Positions 9,351-21,230 of a DNA stretch of 64,000 bases are shown here, piece by piece. Position 1 is the stretch's first letter, and each line of letters opens with the position of its first letter. The notes beneath the pieces were generated by a model, which had not been told where the DNA came from, did no database searches, and saw nothing but the letters and a program-made list of their open reading frames with translations. The position numbers were made by a program, and so were the translations under genes. Origin of the DNA: Tigriopus japonicus (lineage: Eukaryota; Arthropoda; Copepoda; Harpacticoida; Harpacticidae); contig CM021315.1 in NCBI GenBank assembly GCA_010645155.1, forward strand, positions 4,791,811 to 4,855,810, written 5' to 3'.

Positions 9351-12011
9351 CTACATATCCGGGACGACCCATAACACGTTGATACCGGATCGGCCCAAAT
9401 TGACCCGATGTAACATACCATGTTCTTTGGTTTTGAAGTAATGCAAGAAATAGAGCAGTGTGTGGAACAGATTGTTCCGCTCCGGATTCAGATCAATTTT
9501 TTCCGTGTCGGTTTGAATGATGTAATGGGGTGGCTTGCTCTGAGTTTGAATGATGGCACAAGGCACTCGAATTTTGAGAGCTTCAAGTTTGTCCGGCATC
9601 TTGAAGAAGTACAAGGAACTGAACACTTTTCCGTCGATCACACTCTTCACCGGGGGTAATTGGGCATCCATATAACACACTAGACAATGCATCACCAATT
9701 CGCTGTCCGTGGGCAATTTATCCGACCAGTTCTTGCCTTGGAAACGCCCACCTTCATCCCAATCAAACTCACTGAGAGCTCCTCCTTCCGAGAGATCTTT
9801 GATCCGTTGAACCAAATAATCTTGATGAGGAGTCAGATCCAAGTACGGAATCAAGTATTGTAACGCAGGCACACTCTGAACGATCTGGTGCATTTGTGAA
9901 CATTTGCGGAGCTTCTCGATCCCAGTTTCGCCAATTAGGACATCCGTCATCCCGATGCTCTTGAGCTCTTTGTTAGCGGTATCAATTTGTCGGACTAACC
10001 GCCTCAAAACAGTTTGGGAGATCCACATTCGGAGGTTCTCCATCCAAACCACCAATTCCAATGGATCCAATCCAACCAGATCGCAGAGATTATCCTTCTT
10101 CCTGGACGATTTGGTACCCGAGCTCTTGGATTCGCCTCTTTTAGCCTCAGATTCGGGCATGGGCGTAGACATTTGGTAACTCAAACTCTTCAAAAGAGGC
10201 GAGTATCCATTGAAAGAGGCGTTTTGAGCCGATTGTGAAGCCCCATTCAATCCACTGGCCCTGAATCCCAAACTATCATTGGCACTGTGATCGTGTTGAG
10301 CTGTGGTGAAACTGCCGTTGTTCTTTTCCCAAGTTTGATATTCCTTTAAGTACATCTTGAGATCGTTTTCATCTTGAATAAGGCCCAAACTGGAGTTAAA
10401 CTTTGGGCTTGTAGGACTGCGTTGGAAGATCCAGGACGAGGAATGAAGCGATGATTGATTGGGTGAGACGATGGGCGAGCCTAGTTGAGAGGAATGGGCG
10501 TGGCGAGGGTCGAAATATTCGCTCTGCGGAGATGCTGGCGGAGCTCCGATTAGACTGCCGTTGAGGGGTGTGAATGGGTTAGGATGCTGTGGCTCCGACG
10601 CTTTGGGAGAGAGACCAAAGCCTGGATCTTTGGCATTCACGTGCATGAGATCGAGTTGAGTTTGGCTTAGGACGATATCGGATTGACCCCATAATGCCCA
10701 GGCGTATCTGAAAGAAAGGCATAGAGAAAGTGAACATAAAGCATAAAGTATATTAAACCTTACGAGTCTTTGTATGACTTTGGTTGCTTTTGATTTTGAT
10801 TGCATAAATATCATTACATTAAAATTTTTTAAACATTGGATGTTGGATACAACCGTGGAGCGATTTTGACAAAGTTTTGATCAAAAAACGTGACATCTAT
10901 TTTTTGAGATTGAACGCTCAAGAATGTGCTCAACGTCTCAAAAAGATGACCGCATTTTTATTCTTGGTTATTTCAACTTATTGTGCAAAATTTCACGAAC
11001 ATCCAAGTAGAAAATTTATCCATTCTGATACGGAACGAAACAAGGAATATCAAGATAACATCTCCGTGTTCTTGCGACTAATGAATATGGATTTAAGGAT
11101 TGCCTTTCAAGAATTAATTAGCCTTCATTTCTTCAAATGTTACATGGGTTTCACTACCCTAATTACCTTTTTCTTTATTTTGCAGAATTTAACCAAAACT
11201 AATATTTCTTCGGAAAATTTGGACGCGTTTGAAAATATACTTCCAAGTCTACAGTTTACTAACAAAGTACAAAATTTTCAACTCCGGCATCTGTATTCCT
11301 ATATCACAGCTCTGTACAATCATGGATACTTATTCTAAAGAAGCTCATGGGAAAGAAGCATCAATTTCTTGAACATTTTTTCTGTTGAAAGTAAGGACCA
11401 CCATCAAACCGTGGAATTCGATTTTGACAATGATTCCATTACATCAGGCCAATAAGAACTGTTCAGGTCATTAAATCGCAAACTGAGAAATGCAAAAGCT
11501 CTTCTTGGCGCCATTTCTTTCTCAAGTCACAGAACTGAAAAGGTGATAGAAGTTATACATGGAAATTCCCAAACACCTTAAGTTATGTTTCTGAACCATG
11601 AAACCAAGTGGAACATCTCTTTGATTTATTAATTTGCTCTTACTCAGGTTTAGATTAAAAGTTAAAAAAACATCTAAGCCACTGCCGCTACAGTGAAGTC
11701 ACCTCTTTCCCATGAGCTTCTTTAGCTTCTTTCATTACTCACTTCATGGCCAGATGCAAGAAATTGAGGCACAGCACGCTCCAAAGCGACAAGAGTAGTC
11801 GCCAAATCCAGCCAGCCGCCCATTGATTCGAGGGCCGATTCGGCGGTAAAGAGTAATCCAGACCCGCCCGGAAATACAACTCCAAGCCCAGAATTAAGAG
11901 AGCCCAAAAATGCCCTAACGCCGATAATTTCGAGCGGAACGCCTCAAATACGGACTGACGACGGTCTAGGACCAACTCCAAGGGAAACTGACGCCAAGAT
12001 GGACGGTTCAT
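9351..12011 (-). CDS. TMEM209: TMEM209, nuclear-envelope/nucleoporin-associated membrane protein
   Basis: Two exons on the minus strand, 12011-11743 and 10707-9351, join in phase 2 (GCCATGAA|GTGAGT ... TTTCAG|ATACGCC) to give 541 residues; human TMEM209 has 561. In vertebrates it is reported at the nuclear envelope with nucleoporin NUP205. Two membrane segments lie at about 31-47 and 68-87 in exon 1. A Ser/Pro-rich disordered region follows, with SPTSPKF as in the vertebrate protein. The C-terminal half holds the conserved family domain, with blocks such as YLIPYLDLTPHQDYLVQRIK, LPTDSELVMH, RNNLFHTLLYFLHYFKTKE and RVNLGRSGINVLWV. The start (MNRPSWRQFP) is the first ATG in frame with exon 1; a non-ATG upstream extension is open but not needed. 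The 1-kb intron holds an opposite-strand ORF. Confidence 0.9.
10946..11338 (+). CDS. Unassigned 130-codon ORF nested antisense in the TMEM209 intron
   Basis: From ATG 10946 the frame runs 130 codons to a TAA at 11336-11338. The N-terminus (MTAFLFLVISTYCA) looks like a signal peptide, and a second hydrophobic stretch (GFTTLITFFFIL) lies in the middle. The rest is polar and AT-rich in codon use. I recognise no family. Neither a promoter nor an AATAAA directly supports it. It could be a small nested secreted or membrane protein, a degraded gene fragment, or chance in AT-rich DNA. Confidence 0.25.
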   Translation: MTAFLFLVISTYCAKFHEHPSRKFIHSDTERNKEYQDNISVFLRLMNMDLRIAFQELISLHFFKCYMGFTTLITFFFILQNLTKTNISSENLDAFENILPSLQFTNKVQNFQLRHLYSYITALYNHGYLF

Positions 12012-13197
12012 CTTAAACGGTTGGTCGGGTAAATTGACTCCAAATGCAAACTTGAAACCGTCTTGTTTCACATGTTGGGGTTGTTTTGATGAGCAAAGAG
12101 GCTTTAAGGGTGGCCGAAATGTTATGATGGACCATTAAAAAAAGGCAATCTTATTAAGATCACGGAAATAAAGATGTTTGGAGCTCAAGCAGAAATGTAA
12201 TTGAAACATGAATGACACAACTTTAATTTTTAGTTACTTTTTCAAACAATTGTGACTTGAAAGAAAGATTGGTAGTGTATCACTTACAAGTAGAAGCATA
12301 TCAAAGGAACTAATAGCGGTTTGTGCTCCAGAGTTGATTTTATAAATCTTGAAAAAATAAATATTTATAAAAAGAAATTACAAAGAAGTCATTGAGAATA
12401 AATCGATATTTTAGATTTCCAAGTATATATGATGTATTGTATATATCATATTCAATGGTATCATCACCTTCAATGGTACCGGACCATCGGCGGGTTTTGT
12501 CATGCGAAAGATAATCATCTTTAAATGAAGTTGTTGTCCCCATTAAGATAATTAATACATAGTTGTAAAGATGCAATTGAATTCGTATGCTTGAAAGTCC
12601 GGATTTTAACATAATAGAGAATAAATACGGCTTTTATATTCTCAGGGTCTTGGGTTTTCCGCTTAATTCTGCAACTCATGCACGGCAGCTGATGCTGAGG
12701 CAGTGATGCGAATTTAGCTGTATTATAAGCATTTTTGAAATTTTCTTGACAAAACTTCTCACATATTCTCCCTCAAAGTCAATGAGAATAAGTTCTTTGA
12801 TTTTTTCTTCGAAAGTGTTTCAAACATTCACTTTTTTTCAAGCCTTTGCAAATTGTAATGGGTTCAAACGCATCTACCTTAAGAGATTTGATTTGATTTG
12901 TCCTTGCATGTGGCGGCCCTAAGGTTTCGGTCAATTCATTGTCACGAATGAAAAGGGCTGCCAAATTAACCCAAATAGCTCCAATTTTCAAACCAAATCT
13001 CATTTCATCAGCCACATTGCAAGCCCTTTTATTGATCCTTTTCCCTTCTTCCCGTTTCACCTCGCAAGTTTGAAAGGAATTTCGACTACAAAATTAGCTA
13101 ACCCTCAGAAACCCTCATTATCGATCGTACCTGATCAAATTTGACTCTTAACAAAAGGAAGATTTGGGAATCCTAAACAGAGTTGAGTCACTTTTTC
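12012..13197. other. Divergent spacer between TMEM209 and PSMD14
   Basis: This 1.2-kb region must hold the TMEM209 5' UTR and promoter and the start of the PSMD14 promoter. Two minus-strand frames of about 90 codons (12340-12612 and 12779-13060) show no recognisable motif and are not called. No repeat was recognised. Confidence 0.4.
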
Positions 13198-13203
13198 TCA
13201 GTC
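13198..13203 (+). promoter_or_regulatory. Initiator TCAGTC of PSMD14
   Basis: TCAGTC matches the arthropod initiator consensus TCAGTY. With transcription starting at its A (13200) the 5' UTR would be 50 nt. Confidence 0.5.
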
Positions 13204-13249
13204 ATCCTCTCGTTAGTATTCTTGGACGCGTTGAAAGTTATTGGCCATC

Positions 13250-16200
13250 ATGGAACGCCTCTTGCGCATGGGTGGGGGCGGTGGTATGGGTGGACTGGGC
13301 GGTGGTATGCCCACGGATTCGCCCGTGGTGGACACGGCCGAACAGGTGTACATCTCGTCGTTGGCCCTCTTGAAAATGCTCAAACACGGACGAGCCGGTA
13401 AGAAAACGGATCGGAATGAACCACTCCTACTACCTAAAGAATCCAGAAGCAAAGCCATCAGCCTTTTTTTCATCAGCCTTGTCGAAGTCGACAGAGGAAT
13501 TTCTCCGAATTTTGGAAGGCTATAAATTATATAAATTGGCTAGTATTTTAAAGCTTGATCTTTGAACTGATTCCTCCCAAACATTCCGGCCTGATGTGAG
13601 CGCGGCTCAGAGATTTCTTTGATCGAACGTCATTTTGCCCCATTGAAACCGACGAGTTTTCCACTCTCATCCAAAAAATACCGGAAGGTTTTTAACGAAA
13701 ATTGATCCTCTCACAAACGCGTTTTTCGAACCTAAAATTCATTCCCAGTTCAAGGCTGAACCTCGACCTTTATCGGGAACCAAAGGAGCGCCTTTTCCTT
13801 GATCCATGGACCATTTGGCTCAACTTAGTTAAAACTCGGTTTAACATGAAATTCACTAATATGACGAGATCGCTGCGGCGATAGCACCAAGAATATAACT
13901 CATTTTTTTGGTTGCCTTCACGGATTTTGTCGTGTTATTTTTCATGAGTTTTCGAAGTTTCAGAAAGTCGTCGGGCTCGCCGACAATCTGTGTGAAACGC
14001 GTCTTAAGCACCGGAATTTTAGCGCACATTTTCAGCCATCTTTTTATTTTCAACCTCTGGCTTTTTTTCCTGATTGGACACGAGCTGAAGCGAAAAGCTG
14101 AACCAACGGCGAAAAGTTCAGTCCCACCCAAGATCGACAAGATTTAAGAATGATTTTTTATATGAAAAACGCATTTTCAGAATCGTTCTTCTGGAGAGGA
14201 GAGTTCTAACTGCATATTGAGATCGAATTTAAAACGCTAATTTTTTTTATTTATAAATGTTACAAACGGTTTCGACTTAGTTTACGTTTGCAAATAAACC
14301 TGGATGGAGCAAGTCGGCCTCCATTTTTAGTTCCAAAATGTCATCATTTAGATTAAGCTTAGACATTTTTTAAGCAACATGTTTATACAAATGAAATGAT
14401 CGAGGTTGCAAGATTAGCAAAGCATTGTTGCAGGGTGAGCGATACAAAATTACATCTTTCCTTCCTCGTTAGCAGGAAAAAACTTGACATCCGATTCAGA
14501 CTATTCCTTTGAGTTTGAAAAAAATGACGACAGGTCAAATTTATTCGTTATTATCAACTTATTCGTTAAGTCTGATATTTTCTGTCAACCTAAAGCGGCT
14601 CAATTCAAGTTTCATGCGGGCAATGCATTTTCAATTTAATGGGATCAACTATGACATCCTGAATTTTCTGGGGTGAAGGAATGAGTTGTGGCTGTAGTTG
14701 TGTTGCAATTCGTTTTCTTTTTTTTCTTTAAAAAAACGAGATATGAATTTACACTAGCTTCGATCTTAAGATCGATCTTTGCGTCTAAAAAACTAGCCTC
14801 AGAATTATGATTTCATTTCCAGTAAGAGCTATTCAACTAAGTTCTTTTGACAATGAGACCCGCTTTAAATTGAATTAAACTTTATATTTCAATTTGAACT
14901 CAATCGAATGCCCAAGTTGAAAGGCTGGCCTTATGTTCTGAAGAGAGCGTAGAATGAATCAGCTCGCCCTTTTGTGGTAAAACAGTGGCCGGAAAAGGGA
15001 TAGATAGCTATTCGATGCAATGAGGTTTAAAATTGAATTACGTGGTCTACTCAACATAAGCCACATCTCATTTGCGGAAGAACGTCATTGATTTGTTCCT
15101 GATGGAAATCATATTTCTTTTCGCTAGCCTCCCAGTTAAGGGTATATTTATGGGTTCTTGACAAGGCCAAGAGATCCAAGTGGCTATTTGTATCATGTGG
15201 ATTAGAGGGAGGTAATCAACATGAGAGTTGGGTAGAGAATGGCCAAAAAAGAGACAAAGAAGCAAACGGTCTAATAATGTTGGAAATCAAGCTAATCAAA
15301 TATAGTTTAAATTTTTTTGATTCGGGGATACGGGAAAAGCAATTTCATGAATGATCAAAGAAATTCTGGTAACATTGTTATTAAGTTCGTTTGGACAGAA
15401 CTTCACTCCGCTTGAGTGTGAATGGCAACCCAGGTTGTTGGATCAATGCATGTCCTTGAGTGGACAGGGATGACTCAGCGAAAAATTTGTACATATTTTT
15501 TGAATACCGCTTACAGGCTTACAGACATTTAACAAACAATGACTTGGTTTTAGTACAATGATAGGACAGTATTTTGAAAATAATCATAGAGTAAGATGTA
15601 AAAAAGTTGATCTTTATTGATTTAGTTTTACATTTCATTCATATTTGGTTTCAAAACTTTGCGCCAACTTACCCTTCTTCAGGATATATTTCTGTTCCAC
15701 GTTTACCAATGGCTTGATGAAGCACGGCCTCTAATTGGGCTCAATTTTAACATCACGGACTCGTTTTTTCTCGCCCATGAAAGTGTTTGACTACCTCGAA
15801 AGAGTCTCACATGCTCTAAATCAGGGATCGGCAACCAGTGGGCCCAAGGGTGATCGTTGGTGGTCCCAGGAGCAAAGAGGAAAGTCCAAAATAGTGGGGC
15901 CGCCGGAAGCCATCAATAGTCCTGTACTCGTGGGCCCAGAGCTCTTTGATAGTAGATATGTGGGCCCATGAACATACCAGGATCTGTTTGAAGGGTCCCC
16001 GCTTACACAAAATGAAATTTGGTGGGCCTTGAACGTTTTAATTAATAGGTTTTAATGAATTGTACTTCCCTACATTTATGGCGTTTCGTGTCACGGAAAC
16101 GAATCGTATAACGAATAATTGTGACTACAAAATATATCAAAATCTGAAAAAAGGACGTAACGAGATAGTGTCCAAGTTTTGATATAAAAAAAATCTTAAA

Positions 16201-17322
16201 AAAAAAGATGTCTTTAATTTATCTTACTCCTGAGAATCGATTCTGAGCCTGAAGGAGTCGACAAAAAAGGTCTTCTTTGAAGAATTGTGCCTCTTTCGTC
16301 TATTTCGTTTAAAAAATTGTATTTTGTAAAAAAAGTAAGCCCAAAATGTAGACGAGTTTAAGGATTTAGAGCTCTTCATCCATGCTTGTCTAAATTGAGG
16401 TCATTTCATTTTCATCCCAACCTTCAACATTCATTTATCAACTCGTTTTCCGTTTCACAGGCGTGCCCATGGAAGTGATGGGTTTGATGTTGGGCGAATT
16501 CGTGGATGAATATACAGTTCGCGTGATCGACGTGTTTGCCATGCCCCAAAGTGGAACGGGCGTGTCCGTCGAGGCCGTGGATCCCGTGTTCCAAGCCAAA
16601 ATGTTGGACATGCTCCGACAAACCGGTCGTCCTGAAATGGTCGTGGGATGGTATCACTCTCATCCTGGATTCGGCTGCTGGCTCTCAGGAGTGGACATCA
16701 ACACCCAACAGAGTTTCGAGGCTCTCAGTGATCGAGCTGTGGCTGTGGTCGTCGATCCCATCCAATCCGTCAAGGGCAAAGTGGTCATCGACGCGTTTCG
16801 TCTGATTAACCCCAATATCGCTGCTTACAGCCAAGAACCCCGACAAACCACGTCGGTTTTGGGTCATCTCCAGAAGCCGTCCATTCAGGCCTTGATTCAC
16901 GGTCTGAATCGGCATTACTATTCCATTTCCATCAACTATCGCAAGAATGAGCTCGAGCAACAGATGCTCATGAATTTGAACAAGAAGAATTGGGTGGACG
17001 GACTCAGCTTGATGGATTATAACGACCATTGCAAACTGAACAAGGTTAGTGTACATATGTTTTAGTTTCCTTAGGTCTTTTATTTTACGCAAGAGAGGGT
17101 CTTGAATGATTGCAGGAAACCGTGAAAGACATGCTGAACTTGGCCAAGAACTACGATAAGGCCTTGGAAGAGGAAGAGAAGATGACCCCCGAGCAATTGG
17201 CCATCAAGAATGTGGGTAAACAAGATCCCAAGAGGCACTTGGAGGAGAAAGTGGAATCCCTCATGACCACCAACATTGTTCAATGTCTGGGCGCCATGTT
17301 GGACGCTGTGGTATTCCAATAA
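13250..17322 (+). CDS. PSMD14: 26S proteasome deubiquitinase subunit RPN11/PSMD14
   Basis: Three exons: 13250-13397, 16461-17044 and 17116-17322. They give 312 residues (human 310). RPN11 sits in the proteasome lid and removes ubiquitin chains from substrates as they are translocated. The JAMM zinc metalloprotease site is complete: E54, then [16 protein letters not shown] with H115, H117 and D128. The sequence is near-identical to the animal consensus through most of exon 2 ([33 protein letters not shown]) and ends VVFQ. The N-terminal Gly/Met-rich tail before [12 protein letters not shown] is slightly longer than usual. Junctions are GCCG|GTAAGA ... TTTCACAG|GCGTG and AACAAG|GTTAGT ... TTGCAG|GAAACC. 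The 3-kb first intron contains transposon-like debris, including CAGGGATCGGCAACC near 15823, which resembles a hAT end. Confidence 0.97.
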
Positions 17323-17439
17323 ACCATCATTGCCCTCAACTCTCATGATGAAAGAAATTGGCCATGGAATATATGGTCGTTTCTTATGATTTTTTACTGT
17401 ACATACATACCCACAATATCCCCAGTATTTTGACGCGAT

Positions 17440-17445
17440 AATAAA
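17440..17445 (+). terminator. Poly(A) signal of PSMD14
   Basis: AATAAA lies 118 bases after the stop codon, followed by a T-rich stretch and an A-run. Confidence 0.7.
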
Positions 17446-19036
17446 ATCCCTTCCTTTGTTACAAAAAAAAACGATTCCAAGTCTTCTCTTAGGAACAACT
17501 TCGTAAGTTGGGCATCATTAGTGTTGACTCAAGCCCCTGAAAGATCAGTTTCGCCCCAGGAAGTCTCCCAGTTCGACATCGATTCACATTCACTTTCGTC
17601 GGTGGTTGAACCTGAAGCTCTCTCAGACACAAAGAAGCGACCGTTGTGGTTTTCCTTCCTCTTTTTTGTTCACCAAATCAATTTTCCTCCTCAGCTTTTT
17701 ACCAAGTTAAATACTTGCCTCACTGAAATCATCCTTGCCATATTTGTGCAGATTTCAGCGTCAATCATGATCGTCAATGAAGTGCTAAAGAAGGAAAGAT
17801 TTTCAAGGCAACACTCTGGAACGTTGAGAGCATGATTTGAACCCATTTTATGAAGGGGCCGCGTCAATGAAAGAGAAAGTAAACCGAATTTCTGCCTTCT
17901 AAGTTCCTTTTGGCTTCCAAAGTGTATGTAGTGTGGATGTGGCTACGAGAGGGTCGGAGAGATAATAGGAAACGCTAATGACTTCTCCCTGTCTTTGAAT
18001 TATGGCAATTTTAAGCCTGACTCAGAAATGGGTGAGTGGCAATTACACGATTCCATTGGAAGAGTGACCTCAGATTTGATGTTCTAACTTGGTGGAAGGA
18101 TCGGTCTGCAACCACTAAAAGTAATTTAGGTTTCGGGCGAAATGGTTTTTGTGACCTGTCCATGGTTTACAATGCAATTGTACGGGGTGCTTCAATTATT
18201 CCTTTTTTTTAAACAAAATGTAATCAAAATTTTTCCAAAACTGTCAAAAGGTATTTAGGAATCTCTGAAAATAAATAAATGGATAGAAAGACCATTTTGC
18301 CAATAATACACATTGTGCGCTAGTATTTTGCGAGATTCTTACTTTTGGGTTAAATTGAATTGTTCTGCCTGCTTTAAGAAAAGGTGTTTGGTCTTTGCAA
18401 TCTAAAAGTGCTTTAAGTTTGACTATTGAAATTGATAAGCAACATTTTTTCAGTTGAGATTCAAGCTTAAAAAAAGAATTCTCATAGTATTTGAAAAGGT
18501 CTCTTGATAGCCAATAAAGTTTCCACTTTAAAGATAGAATATATTGAGCCATGTAAGAAATAATTCAAGCCTTGAACCCTGAATAAAATACTTGGTCCGC
18601 CACCGGCAAAGACCATTTCTCATTTTTTTTTCAATACTTGCTCAAATTGAGTCAATCATTTTAAAACGATCCTCTACAAGATTATGTTCGATGAGTAAGT
18701 TAAGTTTGAAGCAGTCTTTTCATGAGTATTTTTTGGGGAGGCAACAAAATAAATTCTGACGTATCCTGACAATTTTCCTCACCCTGTTGTGGGTAGAGCT
18801 GTGAATTTTCGATCCGACCCAGGGCTTTGGGAGTCGGGAGAGAAACTCCAATCCTGCGGGCTTCCTTCTACGTTCTACGTTCTTGGTACATACACACACA
18901 CTTTGTGGTTTTTCCTTCTGCGTTTTCGCTGGGGTCCTTTTCCTTTTCTGCCATCCATCCACGCTACTACATAACTAGCATGTTTCTAAAAAAGAGCTCG
19001 CCGAAGAACGAAAAGGCGATGTTATCAAATCTGAAG
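17446..19036. other. Intergenic, nothing assignable
   Basis: A plus-strand frame covering about 17490-17835 has a Ser/Glu-rich start (SVSPQEVSQFDIDSHSLS) that looks slightly protein-like, but it lacks an early ATG and any recognisable family. A minus-strand frame at 18244-18552 is AT-rich and unconvincing. Pyrimidine-rich tracts lie near 18890-18960. Confidence 0.35.
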
Positions 19037-19073
19037 TATACGAGCGTCCTTCTGAGGCGTTCAAATCTCATTC
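19037..19073 (+). promoter_or_regulatory. Possible TATA plus initiator of the small secreted-protein gene
   Basis: TATA at 19037 is followed 31 bases later by TCATTC (19068-19073), an initiator-like sequence. This spacing is right for a TATA promoter and gives a 5' UTR of about 29 nt before ATG 19099. Confidence 0.35.
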
Positions 19074-19098
19074 GATCTTTGATCTTCGACCAGCCATC

Positions 19099-20591
19099 AT
19101 GATTTCCAAGAGCGTAAGTAAAGTTTACAACACTCATGACTAATCGATTTTTTAAAAAGATACCTTAAACCTCTGTCTTTTAAATTTAGGCCATCACTGT
19201 CTTAGCTTTGGTGCTTTGCTTCATTGGGGCTCATGCCGGAAGAATGTTCATCCTTGATGATGGAGGTAAGCGAACCTTCGAAAAAAAGGCACAATAACAT
19301 CTTTTCTGGAATATCTTTGCGTGATGTTCAAAACTATTGAAATCTTTTTTACGTAAAAACAGTTTCAAGGACTGCAATTCGTAACTGAATTGTGTCACTA
19401 CAAAATTACTCTGACCTCTTGAGCTTTAGAAGGCTTTCCTTGACCAGTCAATGAATAACCTTTCAATTTTTGAGCGCCAAAAAAAATTATTTTGCAAGTG
19501 TTCATAAATGGATATTGTAGTGGTTAAAGAAGTACGTGGGGTATCCAGACTAGAGGTATACTGGGCCTGTAACTCGTTAACAAGTGCGATTTTTAGATGC
19601 TTGATGAACAATCAAAATCAAGATATATCTCTTTTGAGGAGATGATATTTTACATGATTTGTTGTCAGGTAATCCAGCTCATAGTCATGATTTATTTAGA
19701 CAAGGTATGTTGGGCGACCCCTGCACGATTTTGAATATCGATGTCAAGAGCAAGAAACACGTTAAAATCCATTATGCTGGAAAGTTAAGACGTTGTTCAA
19801 CCACCCATAATAGATGAATATTTGAGGCAAAAAAGTGGTAAATTTTGATGTGAAACGTCTTGGCTTTACAATGTACTTGATTTTTGACTTGTTGCTCGCT
19901 TTTGAGGCTTATTTTTTATGTATACCGTACAGGGGTCGCCCAACATACCTTGTCTAATTAAATCATAAGTTCGAACATGCCTGCCTGACAACAAATTATG
20001 TAAAATAACATCTGCTCATAAGAGATAAATCTTGATTTCGATTGTTAATCAAGCATCTAAAAATCGCATTTGTTAACGAGTTACAGGCCCAGTATACCTC
20101 CAGTATGCATACCCCTCGTACTGTTAGATTGCCTGTGTATATTACATCGACCTTCATTTCACCTTACTTCGATCTTTCTAACATATTTTTGGCAGATTGC
20201 CTTCTCAGGAACCGATAGCTCATTGCCCTAAAAAAACCTTTGGAATTCAATGGTTTGACCTCTTCCAGACTACAACGAACAAATCAGATATCGTCGAGAT
20301 TTGAGTGAAGAGGATCTAAACGATATTCAGGCGTCTGGATCGGCCGCCGCCCCCATTTACAGACGACAAGGCCAAGCTCAAGATAAAAACGGCTATGAGC
20401 CTCCTTCTTTGCAATACAATCCCATTCCTCCCGTCTCCGATTTGGATACTCAAGCCTCATCTCATGGGTATAAGAAGAAAGGCATCGTTGGACCCGTTTA
20501 CACCTTTGTGAAAACCGACGAGTATGCTCATGTGAAATGGGGTGTGCGACACGTGGCTGGCAAGAAGTACGCTGGACATCACCGAAAGTAG
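19099..20591 (+). CDS. Small secreted protein, prohormone-like, unassigned
   Basis: Three exons: 19099-19113, 19190-19265 and 20269-20591. They join in phase to give 137 residues. A clear signal peptide ends near ALVLCFIGAHA (about residue 21), so the product is secreted. The mature part is hydrophilic, with basic cleavage-like sites: RYRR at 37-40, YRR at 61-63, KKK at 99-101 and GKK at 128-130. The stretch 102-127 (begins GIVGPVYTFVK, ends WGVRHVA) lies between KKK and GKK, so a 26-residue peptide with an amidation glycine could be released. That is an inference; a cationic antimicrobial or structural secreted protein is an alternative. The splice sites are good (AGC|GTAAGT ... TTTAG|GCC; GGAG|GTAAGC ... 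TTCCAG|ACTAC). Intron 2 carries a long fold-back repeat. I do not recognise the family with certainty. Confidence 0.75.
19531..20121. repeat. Long inverted repeat (fold-back element) in intron 2
   Basis: The left arm (19531-19727) begins AGTACGTGGGGTAT and the right arm (19926-20121) is its reverse complement, ending in CCCCTCGTACT. The arms are about 196 bp, with mismatches and small indels, around a ~200-bp centre. They share long blocks such as TATACTGGGCCTGTAACTCG and GGTATGTTGGGCGACCCCTG. It has no coding capacity and is most likely a MITE-type element. A target duplication is not clear. Transcribed within the intron it would fold into a long hairpin RNA. Confidence 0.85.
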
Positions 20592-20617
20592 ACGATTGAA
20601 TCCAATTTAACATTAGC

Positions 20618-20623
20618 AATAAA
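20618..20623 (+). terminator. Poly(A) signal of the small secreted-protein gene
   Basis: AATAAA lies 27 bases after the TAG stop codon. Confidence 0.7.
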
Positions 20624-20825
20624 TAGGTATGATTATCCATGGCCAGTTTCTTCATTTCGGGGAGAATATTTGGGTTTGGCAATAACATGTTAAGGTAAGA
20701 GACCGGTTACCTGGGATTTGTTGAAGTGAGTCTCGTTTCATATCAACGGACTGATTGATGCTCTACTTCTAGACAAAGTCAAGCACTTTTTGCTTCATTT
20801 ATTTCATTTGATTTATTTCATGTAC

Positions 20826-21230
20826 CGGGTGTTTCAAGAGAAATCTGGCTAAAATAAAATAAAAATCCGAGGAAAAACCATTCATACATCCTAAGAATTA
20901 CTTTACAGTAACGAGCTATAGTTTTTGAGCTTTGTTCATTTTTTTGTGACATCAACCACTTCCGAGTTAAGGGCCAGGCTTCCTTTTCCGTTTCTTATGA
21001 ATCATTTGGTAAATGACTGGTTCCGATAGAAGAAGGGAAGAATCAAAGGCGTGTTACCCCCAATAAATATCGACATTTATGGAGCACGTTAAAAACTCAG
21101 CGAACACTGGTCACCGTGGTGAAGAGGAGATTGAACAAAATTTTGGAAAATCTTGATGTTCCAAACCTTACAAAAGATTTGTCAATTATAATTTGTCATC
21201 GCATCAAAAAATTTCCCGTAATAATGTGGC
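20826..21230 (+). mobile_element. Degenerate Tc1/mariner-superfamily fragment (tentative)
   Basis: The sequence starts CCGGGTGTTTCAAGAGAAAT, which looks like a mariner-superfamily end. About 270 bp further the translation KTQRTLVTVVKRRLN and the following basic stretch resemble the linker and second helix-turn-helix of such transposases. No intact frame, opposite end or catalytic motif was found. Confidence 0.3.

Noticed and set aside
13856..14140. Minus-strand 94-codon frame in PSMD14 intron 1
   Set aside because: Somewhat protein-like but with no motif, start support or transposon ends that I can identify.
17490..17835. Possible exon with Ser/Glu-rich translation
   Set aside because: No early ATG, no convincing splice partner and no recognisable family; it lies just after the PSMD14 poly(A) signal.
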